The notes: generated from the letters alone by a model not told the origin. A DNA stretch of 64,000 bases from UTCFX2 sp963726375 (GCA_963726375.1 CAVSCE010000008.1:434001-498000), one strand, 5' to 3'; shown: positions 28,610-38,141, counted from the stretch's first letter. Numbers and translations are program-made.

Positions 28610-29821
28610 GCGAGAGCTTTGGGAGTTTAAGGCAGGTAATCGTGGGGGTTTAACTCTCACTCCATTGTACATCATCTCAAAATGCAAGTGTGAGCCGTCA
28701 GAATTGCCTGTGCTGCCCATTGCGCCAATCGTATTGCCCTGATATACGAATTGGCCGCAGCTTACATAGTATCCGCTCAGGTGGGCATGCAGCGTCTGCC
28801 AGCCGTTGGCGTGGTTGATTACGATTACATTGCCATAACCCCAGGTGTTCCAACCGGCGTATACGACGACTCCGTTGTCCGAAGCAAAAATTGGATCGCC
28901 TTCTTCACCGTCGATGTCGATTCCAGGGTGATTGGCTTCCGGCTCGTAATCATAACCCGAAAGAAAGTGATTGTTCGTCGGCCAGATGAAGACCCCTGTA
29001 CCTACCACGCCGCCTTCAATGTTCTCGCATGCGCCAGGGCCGAGCACTTTTGCGACGCCAGGGTCGTCAAGAGGAATTGCAGGCGCACTCCAGGAGACGA
29101 ACTCGCGCCGACCGTTGGGTATAACGAGCCACTTGCCTGGCTCGATGTTCGGGCTGGCCCAATCCCCGATCTGACCAGGGTCCAGCTGGTTTGCAGGATA
29201 ATTCAGGATTTCTTCTGGGACAACATTGAAGAAATTTGCAACCCCGTTAAGACCATCACCTGCTGACCAGCGGTAGTAGGCGCCGTTCACCGGCAATATA
29301 TTCAGGTCCTGACCGGGGCGTAAGCTGTGGGGATTGTCGGCAAGCACGAGCTGGTTGGACCAAAGGATGGTCTCGGGTTTAATCCCAAATTTGTCGGCTA
29401 TTCCGAAGAGGGTATCTCCGGCTTGAACAGTATAAATGGAAACCTCTTCACGAGGCCTGGATGGGACGTCTGTATGCAGGTGAGGGGATCTGCGAATGCC
29501 TTCGAAAGACGATTCGATAGGTGGAAATCCTGGCAGCTCCGCCACAATTTGAATTGGCGTGGGTGTAGGCTGGACTGCTGTAAAAATCCCACCTTCCAAC
29601 GAATTTGGTCCCTCAAGGAAGAAGAATTCGCGCAGTCCCCAGGCGACCATCAGGATCAGCGCAACCAGCAAGGTGTGCGTACCCAGTCGTGAAACAATTC
29701 CAGCAAGGCCCAGACGGGAGGTGTGCTCCCAGAAAGTCAGCCAGCTCGAAACTGGTTTGTCTGAAAGGGGATCTAGTTCGGTTGACGGATCTTTCATATC
29801 CGGCATAATACCATTGAACAT
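28604..29821 (-). CDS. LysM-M23 family metallopeptidase (membrane-anchored)
   Basis: 405 residues. After a cytoplasmic segment there is one transmembrane helix (about 44-64), then a linker. A LysM domain follows (about 128-175, YTVQAGDTLFGIADKFGI), then a second LysM-like stretch (DGLNGVANFFNVVPEEIL). The C-terminal M23 peptidase has its zinc ligands in HPGIDID and HLHFE, plus LHAHLS. It should bind and cut cell-wall peptides, or act as a regulatory homologue. It starts 12 bases after the solute-binding gene on the same strand, so it belongs to that leftward operon. Confidence 0.9.
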   Translation of the reverse strand: MFNGIMPDMKDPSTELDPLSDKPVSSWLTFWEHTSRLGLAGIVSRLGTHTLLVALILMVAWGLREFFFLEGPNSLEGGIFTAVQPTPTPIQIVAELPGFPPIESSFEGIRRSPHLHTDVPSRPREEVSIYTVQAGDTLFGIADKFGIKPETILWSNQLVLADNPHSLRPGQDLNILPVNGAYYRWSAGDGLNGVANFFNVVPEEILNYPANQLDPGQIGDWASPNIEPGKWLVIPNGRREFVSWSAPAIPLDDPGVAKVLGPGACENIEGGVVGTGVFIWPTNNHFLSGYDYEPEANHPGIDIDGEEGDPIFASDNGVVVYAGWNTWGYGNVIVINHANGWQTLHAHLSGYYVSCGQFVYQGNTIGAMGSTGNSDGSHLHFEMMYNGVRVKPPRLPALNSQSSRS

Positions 29822-29833
29822 GCCAATGTCAGT

Positions 29834-31132
29834 TTAAGGGGCGGTTAACGCCGATGCTGCTGCCTGCGCGGCAGTAAGAGGCAGCGCCTGAGCTGTCAAT
29901 ACCTGAAAAACTGCCTGCTGGAGCGGCGCTTCCAGGCTCGCCAGCACGTCGGTGGGAGGTATAAGCCTAGAGGCTGCAGCAATCTTACCGATTTGCTCTT
30001 TCAATGCGCCTTCTGTCCAGAGGTCAAGCGAGCTGGGTCGAGTTGGCAGGTAACCTGCGGCTTGTGTCCAATCCGCAAGGAAATGGCTGTCGGTAAGGAA
30101 TTCGGCCAGATCCACTGCAAGCCGAGTTTTCTCTTGATCACGTCCAACAAGCGCCCACACCCAGCCTGATGCAAGCGTAAATGGCTCTCCTTGCGGGGTT
30201 GGAATTTGGTTGATCGTTGTTCCTGCTGCTGAGTTTTGAAGCGCTCTTGAGGTCCAGGTGACAATTATATCCACCCGATTTTGGGTGAATGCCTCCCAAA
30301 CTTGATCATCGCTCTGCAAAGCTGTGATCAGCTCTGGCTGCATGATGCCAGCCTGAGAAGCGGATTTGTAATATGAAAGCACTTTACCAAGTTTGTTGCT
30401 GTTTAAAAATGGGCGACCCTGATCATCAAGCACCTGACCTTCATTCGCCTGGTATTGGGCCAGGGTAAATAAAGGGATCTCTGAAGCGGCAGCAAAAGCC
30501 ATAGTGGAATTTGATTGCAAGACGGAAGTCCAGCTGGTGAGAGGTTCAGAGATTTGATCGGTGTGATAGATTTGAGCCAGAGCATCTCCGGCGAATGGGA
30601 ATCCGTAAATATTATTCTGAAGATGAGCCAAATCAACAGCATAGGGGTACCAATCTTTATCGTCCAAAGCGGTTGTTAGGTCATCGATGGGCAGGATCAG
30701 GCCTTTGAGTGCAGCAGCTTCAAGCTGGTCACGCGGCAGAGCGACCAGGTCAGGCAAAGCTGCTGGAGCGGCTGCACTGGCTGAACTCAATGAATCCAGC
30801 AGTCCGCCGGGTCCTTCCGAAGCTTTTACCCTCGTCTCGATGATGACATTTGGATTGTGCGATAGGAACTCATCCAGTCGGCTCTGGATAAGCTCTCCCG
30901 AGGGTTCGCCTGCTGCCGGGCTCAGCGCGGGTGGCATCCAAATGCGCAGACGGACGGGTTCCAGTCGGGTTGAAGTTGGCGCGCCTGGATGCCATGGTTT
31001 AACGGATTGGGTGGGTTGGCTGGTTGAGAGCGGCTGCTCAACCTGTGGGGTGGGTGTCAAACCGGGCAAGCCGCTGCAGCCGGAAATGAAGAGAACCAGG
31101 ACGAAGTACCGAGGCCAGGAAAACTTTTTCAT
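29834..31132 (-). CDS. Extracellular solute-binding lipoprotein
   Basis: 432 residues. The signal peptide ends in FISGC (Cys19), followed by a Ser/Thr/Pro stalk to about 60. The domain has family 1 binding-protein features: VRLRIWMPP, LPDLVALPRDQLEAAALKGLI, YGFPFAGDALAQIYHTD, FTLASGWVWALVGRD. The ligand cannot be told. Its ATG overlaps the stop of the M42 gene upstream by four bases, so it is translationally coupled to a peptidase. No ABC permease or ATPase genes are near. Confidence 0.84.
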   Translation of the reverse strand: MKKFSWPRYFVLVLFISGCSGLPGLTPTPQVEQPLSTSQPTQSVKPWHPGAPTSTRLEPVRLRIWMPPALSPAAGEPSGELIQSRLDEFLSHNPNVIIETRVKASEGPGGLLDSLSSASAAAPAALPDLVALPRDQLEAAALKGLILPIDDLTTALDDKDWYPYAVDLAHLQNNIYGFPFAGDALAQIYHTDQISEPLTSWTSVLQSNSTMAFAAASEIPLFTLAQYQANEGQVLDDQGRPFLNSNKLGKVLSYYKSASQAGIMQPELITALQSDDQVWEAFTQNRVDIIVTWTSRALQNSAAGTTINQIPTPQGEPFTLASGWVWALVGRDQEKTRLAVDLAEFLTDSHFLADWTQAAGYLPTRPSSLDLWTEGALKEQIGKIAAASRLIPPTDVLASLEAPLQQAVFQVLTAQALPLTAAQAAASALTAP

Positions 31133-32142
31133 TTCTTAAGGTGGATTGGATTGCTAAGAAGCTCCATCGCCAGTTGGATCGCCTGTTCATAATCATGAAA
31201 GTCGATCATCTCGGAAGATGTGTGAAGATAGCGGGCTGGGATTGATAGTCCCCCCACGCGCACCCCAGAGCGACTAAGCTGGATAACCCGCCCATCGGTA
31301 GATCCCGATTTGAGAATTTCGATTTGGTAGGGGATGCCAGCATGATTTGCAGTGCTTACCATCCAATCAACAACGCGCGGGTCCGCAAGCATCATCTGAT
31401 CTCGGACCTTGATCGCGGGACCTTTTCCCAGCTCGACAGCCATTTTAAGGCCTTTTGGGGTGCCGCTGCTGGCGGTCAGATCTACTGTCAGGCCCAGGTC
31501 CGGTTCAATCCCAAACGCTGCGACTGTCGCCCCTCGAGCTCCCACTTCTTCCTGAGCGCTGAATACAAAATAAATCTCATGGGGGAATGCGGCATTCCTT
31601 CGGCTCATCTGAATAAGCACTTCGATCAACAGGGCAACGCCGATGCGGTCATCCAACGCCTTACCAACGATCCGACCTTCAAGATCAAGGAAAGGCCGCT
31701 CAAAGACAGCCATATCCCCGATCTGGACCGGACAATCCTGGCGGGTGGATGCACCCAGATCGATAAATGCCTTGCTGAACGGTGGAACCTCATTTGTGTC
31801 GGTGGTGCGTTCCATTCCAATAACACCCTGGGCACCATTCATGAAACAGACTCTCGCCCCCAAAATGGTGAGCGGCTTGAGGAACCCAACAGGAGCGAAG
31901 CGTGCAAAACCTTTCTCGTCGATGTGGGTGACGATCAGGCCAATTTCATCCATGTGAGCGGCGAGCATTATTTTGAGTCCTTCGTCTTCGCGCTGGCCTT
32001 TGCGAGCAATCAGATTACCGAGGTTATCAACTTTAAGCGAGTCAGCATACGGCTCGATTTCCTCGCGGACCAAGTTTCTGACCTGATTTTCATAACCAGA
32101 TGGACCCGCAGCTTCGACCAGTCTCTTAATTAATGATTTCAT
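31129..32142 (-). CDS. M42 family metallopeptidase (1 of 3)
   Basis: 337 residues, cytoplasmic. Dinuclear metal and catalytic residues of the M42 (glutamyl aminopeptidase/TET) family are present: AAHMDEIGL (His), KALDDRIG (bridging Asp), SAQEEVGARG (catalytic and metal Glu), and a C-terminal ARYLHTSSEM (His). GSTDGRVIQ is the usual segment before it. These enzymes form dodecameric tetrahedral aminopeptidases that trim peptides. The ATGA overlap at 31129-31132 couples it to the solute-binding gene. Confidence 0.93.
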   Translation of the reverse strand: MKSLIKRLVEAAGPSGYENQVRNLVREEIEPYADSLKVDNLGNLIARKGQREDEGLKIMLAAHMDEIGLIVTHIDEKGFARFAPVGFLKPLTILGARVCFMNGAQGVIGMERTTDTNEVPPFSKAFIDLGASTRQDCPVQIGDMAVFERPFLDLEGRIVGKALDDRIGVALLIEVLIQMSRRNAAFPHEIYFVFSAQEEVGARGATVAAFGIEPDLGLTVDLTASSGTPKGLKMAVELGKGPAIKVRDQMMLADPRVVDWMVSTANHAGIPYQIEILKSGSTDGRVIQLSRSGVRVGGLSIPARYLHTSSEMIDFHDYEQAIQLAMELLSNPIHLKK

Positions 32143-32167
32143 TCAAAATCTCCATCAAATGGCAAAC

Positions 32168-33292
32168 TTAGCGTTCGGACACCAGGATTTCTGGGGTGAG
32201 GCGGTTTAAGGCGTGATAGATCAGCGCCAGGGTGTTCTTCCAATCGTGCAGGCGCACGATCATGGCACCGGTATGGGCATAGCGGCCTGGCACCGAGAGC
32301 GAGACGGATGGAATTCCCAGGCGCTGTTTGTGGATCGCACCTGCATCATTACTTCCGCCTCCAGGCTGGCGGAGCTGATAAGGTATTCCCAGAGCATCTC
32401 CTGTCCGGGTGAGGTGGCTGATCAATCTGGGATCGGATATCGTTGCCACGTCAGCTATATAGATCGCCGGGCCGGCACCCAGACGGGTGTTATACAAGGT
32501 GTTTTCATCATCGATGCCGCCTGTCCCGCTGTCGTCATACACAGGCAAATCTCGGGCAGGCGTGCAGTCCAGGACGAATGCCGCATCAGGGTCCAGAGCA
32601 AAAGCAGCCACGTATGCTCCTACCAAACCTATCTCCTCCTGGACAGTAAATGCGGCGAGCAAATCGATCTGGGGCGGCGCGTTTCGGAACAGCTCGATAA
32701 GAGTAGCCACGCCGATGCGATCATCTAAAGCCTTTGCGCAGATGGACGGACCGAGATGGAGGAAGGCAGACCCGAATGTTGCCCGATCTCCGATCTTGAC
32801 TTTCTTGGCGCTGTCTGGGCTCACATCAATTCTGAGGGCATCCAGAGCAGGTATTCGCTGGATTTCATCAAACGGAATGAGGTGGACGGGATTGACGCCA
32901 ACAACACCAGGCAAGTGTGACCGCCCGATCCAGACTGGTTTGCCTGCCAGGCTGCTGGCTTCGACACCGCCCACGGTTGAAAATCGGAATACACCATCCC
33001 CTTCATCATGGATGATCATGACTCCCACTTCGTCCATGTGCGCTGCAACCATCACCCGCATCGGTTTCGTGCCCTGGCTGAAGCTGCGAGCTCGCCGGAC
33101 AGCCAGCACGTTCCCCAGGGCATCAACTTTCAATTCATCGGCGTGCGACCGAATTTGTTCAAGCACAATCGAACGTACCTCTCCTTCGTCTCCTGAGACG
33201 CCGCATGCATTACACAGGCGTTCAAGCAGCTGAATTTGAGCTTTTTTTATTCGAGGAGTGGAGTTCCGTTCATTGTGAAAATCTGTATTCAT
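32168..33292 (-). CDS. M42 family metallopeptidase (2 of 3)
   Basis: 374 residues. Metal and catalytic motifs are VAAHMDEVGVMI, KALDDRIGVATLI, TVQEEIGLVGAY, VLDCTPARDLP, GGSNDAGAIH and GRYAHTGAMI, all intact. The N-terminus is longer than in the neighbours, with MNTDFHNERNSTP before the helical start, so an internal start is possible. It differs enough from the other two M42 genes to suggest an old duplication with separate substrate choice rather than a recent tandem copy. Confidence 0.93.
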   Translation of the reverse strand: MNTDFHNERNSTPRIKKAQIQLLERLCNACGVSGDEGEVRSIVLEQIRSHADELKVDALGNVLAVRRARSFSQGTKPMRVMVAAHMDEVGVMIIHDEGDGVFRFSTVGGVEASSLAGKPVWIGRSHLPGVVGVNPVHLIPFDEIQRIPALDALRIDVSPDSAKKVKIGDRATFGSAFLHLGPSICAKALDDRIGVATLIELFRNAPPQIDLLAAFTVQEEIGLVGAYVAAFALDPDAAFVLDCTPARDLPVYDDSGTGGIDDENTLYNTRLGAGPAIYIADVATISDPRLISHLTRTGDALGIPYQLRQPGGGSNDAGAIHKQRLGIPSVSLSVPGRYAHTGAMIVRLHDWKNTLALIYHALNRLTPEILVSER

Positions 33293-33358
33293 TTTTTCAC
33301 CTGCCTTATTGCCTTCGATCCAAACATTCCATGAAAAATGCTGATCAAGGATGGAGAG

Positions 33359-34417
33359 TTAATCATCCCAGGATAACCGATCCATGAAAGTGTCATCCAG
33401 CCAGGTGGTAAATTCGGCTAAAAGCCGTCCGGTACGATAGATGTCCTTGAGAGAAACCATCTCGACAGGTGTATGCATATACCGCAGCGGGATTTCCACC
33501 AACATCGTGGGAATACCCTCTGCAGCGACTTGCATCGCAATCGTGTCGGTGCCAGAAAGTTCGGGGATGGGTTCCAGCCGATGAGGGATTTCCAGGCGAT
33601 CGGCCAGGGATTTCAAAGCACGATGCATCCCCGAGTGGATATTTGGCCCCCAACTCAACAAGGGTCCTTTGTTAAGCGGATAGGTCAGATGGTCCGGAGA
33701 TCCAGGACCTTCCGCAAAGGTCACATCCAGGACGATCACCAGAGTTGGGCGCAGCTGAAAAGACGAGGTGATCGCTCCGCCCAGGGTTTCTTCCTCCTGT
33801 GAAGTTGCGACAGCCCAAAGATCCCAGGTTGAGCGGCGGCTTTGGAGCTCTTGCAGGCAAAGGGTCAGCGCCGCAACAGACGCTCTGTTATCCAGCGAAT
33901 GACCAGCAAGATACTCATCAGATAATTCCAGAGGGGGTTGGGCGAAAGAGACCAGGTCTCCAATCCTGACCAGACGCCTGACCTCTTCAGCTTCAAGGCC
34001 GGTATCAATCAGAAGAAATCCCAGACTGTCGCGGGGATGGGATAAGCCCGTTGGGAGAAGGTGGGCGGGAGGCTTTACAATCACGCCCGCCAGGTCTTGC
34101 CTCCCATGGACTGTGACCGGTTGGTATAAAAGCACGCGCGGATCAACCCCTCCTACCCGGGTAACTCGCAGAAACTCACCCACGATTTCGGTAACCATCA
34201 GCCCGATGGCATCCATATGAGCTGCAATCAACAAGCAGTGCCTGGGTTCGGGGCCTGAACCTCGATGCAGGCCGTGAAGGCTGCCCAGCCGGCTGATTTG
34301 GAGCTCATCTGTCAGCGGGCGCCAGGCGTTTTCAATGATATCTCGTACCGGTGTCTCATACCCGGAAAGGCCTGGAGCCGAGATTAATCGTTTAAGAAAA
34401 GGCAGTAATTCCGTCAT
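33359..34417 (-). CDS. M42 family metallopeptidase (3 of 3)
   Basis: 352 residues. The motifs are IAAHMDAIGLMV, HSLDNRASVAAL, SQEEETLGGAI and LRYMHTPVEM. The bridging Asp is followed by Asn instead of the second Asp seen in the other two copies (LDNR versus LDDR), and this is the most divergent of the three. It is the first gene of the leftward group. An AT-rich stretch follows between 33293 and 33358, so the later genes may or may not depend on its promoter. Confidence 0.92.
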   Translation of the reverse strand: MTELLPFLKRLISAPGLSGYETPVRDIIENAWRPLTDELQISRLGSLHGLHRGSGPEPRHCLLIAAHMDAIGLMVTEIVGEFLRVTRVGGVDPRVLLYQPVTVHGRQDLAGVIVKPPAHLLPTGLSHPRDSLGFLLIDTGLEAEEVRRLVRIGDLVSFAQPPLELSDEYLAGHSLDNRASVAALTLCLQELQSRRSTWDLWAVATSQEEETLGGAITSSFQLRPTLVIVLDVTFAEGPGSPDHLTYPLNKGPLLSWGPNIHSGMHRALKSLADRLEIPHRLEPIPELSGTDTIAMQVAAEGIPTMLVEIPLRYMHTPVEMVSLKDIYRTGRLLAEFTTWLDDTFMDRLSWDD

Positions 34418-34532
34418 TGTTAACCTGTTTTTTGCTGAGGTCGCAAGATAATTGCTCAGGAAGATTGTTTATTATCAGACAGATGATTTTCAAGGAAATG
34501 ATTTCAGGATTCCAGTGAACTCGGCTTCCCGG

Positions 34533-34973
34533 TTATGGGCCTGTGGTGGGCGGAGGATAAGGAGAAGGTGGTAATTCTTCTGTAGGAGGAATTGGCGTAT
34601 CGCTGGGGGTCGGCAGCGAAATCGTGGGAGTATCGGTAGGAACAGTGGTGGGAGAAGGAGTGAAAGTATTTGTTGGAGCTGGTGAAGGTGTGATGGAAGG
34701 TGTCCAGGTCAGGAACAACGTGGGAGAAGCCGATGGGCTTGGAGATGGGGTTGGGGGTGTCGTCGTTGGGGAAGGCGGCAAAGTTTGAGTAGGGAGCAGG
34801 GTTGACGAAGGAATTTGGGTTATCGTCGCAGTCGGAGTGGGGGTGCGGGTTGGACGTGAAGAGAGGCTGTTTGAGACGCGAACCAGCAGCAAACCGGAAC
34901 AATAGCAGGGCAGTGTTGCCAGGATGACCAGGGAAAGGATGACCCGAAGGCGAATTCGTTGCTCCCGATACAT
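34533..34973 (-). CDS. Membrane-anchored mucin-like Pro/Thr/Ser protein
   Basis: About 146 residues from the ATG at 34973 (an upstream in-frame ATG at 35069 would overlap the divergent gene). A basic start (YREQRIRLRVILSL) runs into one transmembrane helix, then about 115 residues consist almost only of Pro, Thr, Ser with a few hydrophobics (TPTPTATITQIPSST, TPSPSPSASP). There is no folded domain and no Cys after the helix. It looks like an extracellular stalk or glycosylation substrate. Function is unknown. Confidence 0.6.
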   Translation of the reverse strand: MYREQRIRLRVILSLVILATLPCYCSGLLLVRVSNSLSSRPTRTPTPTATITQIPSSTLLPTQTLPPSPTTTPPTPSPSPSASPTLFLTWTPSITPSPAPTNTFTPSPTTVPTDTPTISLPTPSDTPIPPTEELPPSPYPPPTTGP

Positions 34974-35067
34974 AGGAAGGGCTCTTCTCGACGGCTTGAT
35001 GATAACACCAGGCGCGGGCTGTGGCAAGGACGTTTCAGAGATGGCTGTTTTATGGTAAAAATAGACC

Positions 35068-35853
35068 ATGAAATGGATTTATTTATCCCCGCATTTTGAT
35101 GATGCGGTTTTCTCGTGCGGCGGTTTGATCTGGCAACAGGTTAACAAAAACCAGCCTGTACAAATCTGGACGATTTGTGGCGGAGAGGTTCCGGCTGGGG
35201 ATCTTTCTGGATATGCAGAAGGGCTTCATCAACGCTGGAAGACGGGTCGGGAAGCGGTAGCACTGCGCAGGCTTGAAGATGAGCGAGCGTGCGCTCGCCT
35301 ATCGGCAGATCACCGCCATTTCCTGATCCCGGATTGCATCTATCGACGGAGTGGGGACAACTATTGGGTAGAAGCTCCTGAACGGAATCGTGACCGTGAG
35401 GCATCAGACGGACATCTTTATAATTCGGATGAGGCGATCTTTGGCTCGATTCATCCCTCTGAATTGGGACTGATCCAGAGTCTTGGCAAACAGTTGAAAA
35501 ATGCATTTCCCCCAGAAGGAGAGCTGGTCTGTCCGATGACTGTCGGCGACCATGTGGATCACCGCTTGACCAGAGCAGCTGCAGAATCGCTGGGAAAACC
35601 GATCTGGTATTATCCGGATTTCCCGTACATTCTGAACGATCTAAGCCAAATGGACGAATGGATCAGCAATGGGTGGGAAAGCCATAGTTTTGAAATTTCT
35701 AAGGCTGGATTGGATGCCTGGATCGAAGCTGCTGCGGCATATCAATCCCAAATCAGCACCTTTTGGATTAACCTGGAGGCGTTGGGCGATGCACTTAAGA
35801 TGTATTATGCCCAATCCGGAGGGTTGCGATTATTTCGAAAGCGGGTTAAATAA
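35068..35853 (+). CDS. PIG-L family deacetylase
   Basis: 261 residues. The metal site SPHFDDAVFSCGG at residues 7-19 and GDHVDHRLT near 160 match the PIG-L/LmbE family, zinc enzymes that remove N-acetyl groups from sugar-linked GlcNAc (as in MshB, BshB). No signal peptide is seen. The family includes enzymes for small thiols and antibiotics, so the substrate is not known. The start is ATG 35068. The gene is divergent from the mucin-like protein. Confidence 0.9.
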   Translation: MKWIYLSPHFDDAVFSCGGLIWQQVNKNQPVQIWTICGGEVPAGDLSGYAEGLHQRWKTGREAVALRRLEDERACARLSADHRHFLIPDCIYRRSGDNYWVEAPERNRDREASDGHLYNSDEAIFGSIHPSELGLIQSLGKQLKNAFPPEGELVCPMTVGDHVDHRLTRAAAESLGKPIWYYPDFPYILNDLSQMDEWISNGWESHSFEISKAGLDAWIEAAAAYQSQISTFWINLEALGDALKMYYAQSGGLRLFRKRVK

Positions 35854-35891
35854 ATCCACTTGAAAGTGAATATAATGAATCTGCAGCGAAC

Positions 35892-35920
35892 TTGCAATCA
35901 GCATAGAAATATGCTAAAAT
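35892..35920 (+). promoter_or_regulatory. Promoter of greA
   Basis: TTGCAA at 35892-35897, 17-base spacer, TAAAAT at 35915-35920. It would start transcription near 35927 and give a leader of about 128 bases before the greA ATG. Confidence 0.75.
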
Positions 35921-35928
35921 TAGTGCGC

Positions 35929-35964
35929 GGCGGTTGAGAGAAGGGAATACCCAGACTCGCCGCC
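35929..35964 (+). promoter_or_regulatory. GC-rich hairpin at the start of the greA leader
   Basis: Arms ggcgg (35929-35933) and ccgcc (35960-35964), extended inward by gag/ctc pairs across a bulge. A weak second hairpin with TTTTT lies near 36000-36023 (gctc and gagc, 4 bp). The pair might act as a leader attenuator, but the second stem is too weak to be sure. Confidence 0.4.
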
Positions 35965-36054
35965 TTCGTTTATAACTCAGGGACAGCTTTGAAGAAGCAC
36001 GCTCATTTCGGCGAGCTTTTTAGTTGTCATAATTCATTTAACCAGGAAAAGGAC

Positions 36055-36516
36055 ATGCCTCCATCTTATTTGACTCGCCAGGGATTTATAAAGCTTCAAG
36101 ACGAGTTGGATTACCTCCGCACAACAAAGCGCCATGAAGTAGCTGAACGTTTGCATGAGGCTATGGAAGGCGGCGAGCTTATCGAAGACGCTGAGTATGA
36201 AGCAGCGAAGAATGAACAAGCGTTCGTTGAAGGCCGCATCCAGGAGCTGGAAATTCTGCTTGCCAACGCCAGAGTAATCGAAGAAAAAGGCAAAATGGAT
36301 GTCGTCCAGGTTGCAGCGACGGTCACGATTCAGGAAGATGGGGCTGAGCCGGAAGTCTATACAATTGTCGGCCCAGCTGAAGCGTCACCGCGTGAAGGGC
36401 GCATTTCTCACGAATCGCCGCTGGGACGCGCCTTGCTGAACCACCGCGCTGGTGATGTAGTAAACGTGGACGCACCGGATGGATCGTTCACGATTCGGGT
36501 CATTAAGGTAGAATAA
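36055..36516 (+). CDS. greA: Transcription elongation factor GreA
   Basis: 153 residues, close to the usual 158. It rescues backtracked RNA polymerase by stimulating transcript cleavage. The N-terminal coiled coil has the acidic tip (EGGELIEDAEYEAAKNEQAF), and the C-terminal FKBP-like domain contains VGPAEASPREGRISHESPLGRALL, the GreA signature. ATG at 36055 with ggaaaagg upstream is chosen; an in-frame upstream ATG at 35989 would add 22 atypical residues. Confidence 0.95.
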   Translation: MPPSYLTRQGFIKLQDELDYLRTTKRHEVAERLHEAMEGGELIEDAEYEAAKNEQAFVEGRIQELEILLANARVIEEKGKMDVVQVAATVTIQEDGAEPEVYTIVGPAEASPREGRISHESPLGRALLNHRAGDVVNVDAPDGSFTIRVIKVE

Positions 36517-36535
36517 TCTTGGGGCCGGATATTCA

Positions 36536-36569
36536 GCCCCGCGCAGACAGGTTTTGCGCGGGGCTTTTT
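36536..36569 (+). terminator. Rho-independent terminator after greA
   Basis: Arms gccccgcgca (36536-36545) and tgcgcggggc (36555-36564) form a 10-bp stem with a 9-base loop, followed by TTTTT. Confidence 0.93.
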
Positions 36570-36615
36570 GTTTCTGTCTGAATTCCAGGCATCGAAAATA
36601 CGAGGATGCGCAATC

Positions 36616-38130
36616 ATGTCTGAAAAATATTCCAATATCGAGCAAAACAGGTTGGAAAAAATCAGCCGATTAAGGGCTGAGGATGTCGAACCTTACCCGC
36701 ACCGCGTAGAACGCACACACACCAGCATGCAGGCCATCGCAGATTTTGAGCGCTCTGAGTCGTCCGACCAGGCGGTGCATGCAGTGGTGGTGGGCAGGCT
36801 CCGTTCAATGCGACCGATGGGCAAAATCACTTTTGCCCATATCGAGGATGGGTATGGCCGGGTGCAGATCTTTCTGCGGGCGAACGAAATCGGCGAGGAA
36901 AAGCTGGCTTTTTTCACAAGGGAGTTTGATCTGGGCGATTTCATCCAGGTATCGGGTACCATGTTCCGCACCCGGACCGGTGAAGTCACGCTGCGGGTAG
37001 AAGATTTCAAGCTGATCGCCAAGTCCATTACTCCGCTGCCAGCAGCAAAAGATGAGGTCGTGGATGGCGAGATCATCCAGCATGCAACGCTTTCTGAGCC
37101 GGAGCTTCGATATCGTCAGCGCTACGCTGATCTGGCGGTGAACCCGGATGTTCGGCGGATTTTCCGGACGCGGGCGGCTATGGTAAGCGCATTGCGAGAA
37201 TTCCTGGACGGGAGAGATTTTCTTGAAGTCGAAACCCCGATCCTTCAGCCGATTTACGGCGGCGCGGCTGCACGGCCATTTGTCACTTACCATAATCAAC
37301 TCAAGCAGGAGCTCTACCTGCGGATTTCATTTGAGCTTTACCTGAAAAGGCTGCTGGTCGGAGGTTACGAGCGCGTGTACGAGATCGGTCGGGATTTCCG
37401 AAACGAAGGGGTGGACCGCACCCATAATCCCGAATTCACTCAGCTTGAGTTCTACATGGCTTACGCAGACTATTTAGAGGTGATGGATTTCACTGAGGAG
37501 ATGGTCGTCTTTGTTGCTGACCGGGTCGTGGGAAGGAGGATTGTTAACTACCAGGGAGAACAGATCAGCCTGGAGCCTCCCTGGCGCCGCCTGGAAATGA
37601 GCCAGGGCATTCAGGAAGTCACCGGGATCGACATTAATGCCTTTCCGACGGCGGAAAGCCTGGCAGAGGCCATGCGAGAAAAAAACTGGAATTCAACCCA
37701 AACGCCACGCGCGGGAAATTGATTGATGGATTGTTAGGCGACTACCTTCAGCCGACTTTGATCCAGCCGACATTCGTCTATAATTATCCCCGGGACATCT
37801 CGCCTCTGGCAAAAAGCCTGCCGGGGAACCCTCAGATCACCGAACGCTTCGAAGGATTTGTCTGCTGGGATCGAACTCTGCAATGCTTTTACCGAGCTCA
37901 ATGATCCCCTGGATCAGGAGCAGCGATTCCTGGAAATGGGGCGCGATTACGACCAGGCGGATGAGCAGCGCCATCCGATGGATGAGGATTACCTGCGGGC
38001 GATGCGTTACGGAATGCCGCCGACAGGCGGGTTTGGGATGGGTGTTGACCGGCTGGCGATGCTCTGACAGACAGTCCGAATATTCGCGAGGTGCTCACTT
38101 TTCCCGCATCTGCGCAAAGAGGAAGATTGA
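36616..38130 (+). CDS. lysS: Lysyl-tRNA synthetase, class II (frameshifted in this sequence)
   Basis: About 500 residues when four one-base shifts (near 37698, 37865, 38063 and 38104) are corrected. The OB-fold anticodon domain (VVVGRLRSMRPMGKITFAHIEDG), motif 1 (RTRAAMVSALREFL, FLEVETPILQPIYGGAAARPF), motif 2 (YEIGRDFRNEGVDRTHNPEFTQLE) and motif 3 (GFGMGVDRLAML) are all present. The C-terminus, in yet another frame, would read LTDSPNIREVL...RKED. The indels are of both signs and lie in short runs (for example aaa and ccc), as expected for sequencing errors. ATG 36616 starts directly after the greA terminator, so lysS may have its own weak promoter. Confidence 0.92.
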
Positions 38131-38141
38131 AAGCATTTACC

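Noticed and set aside
37698..38130. lysS, serS, pheS and pheT as true pseudogenes
   Set aside because: All are essential, keep their catalytic motifs and two have intact T-box control; sequence errors explain the breaks better.
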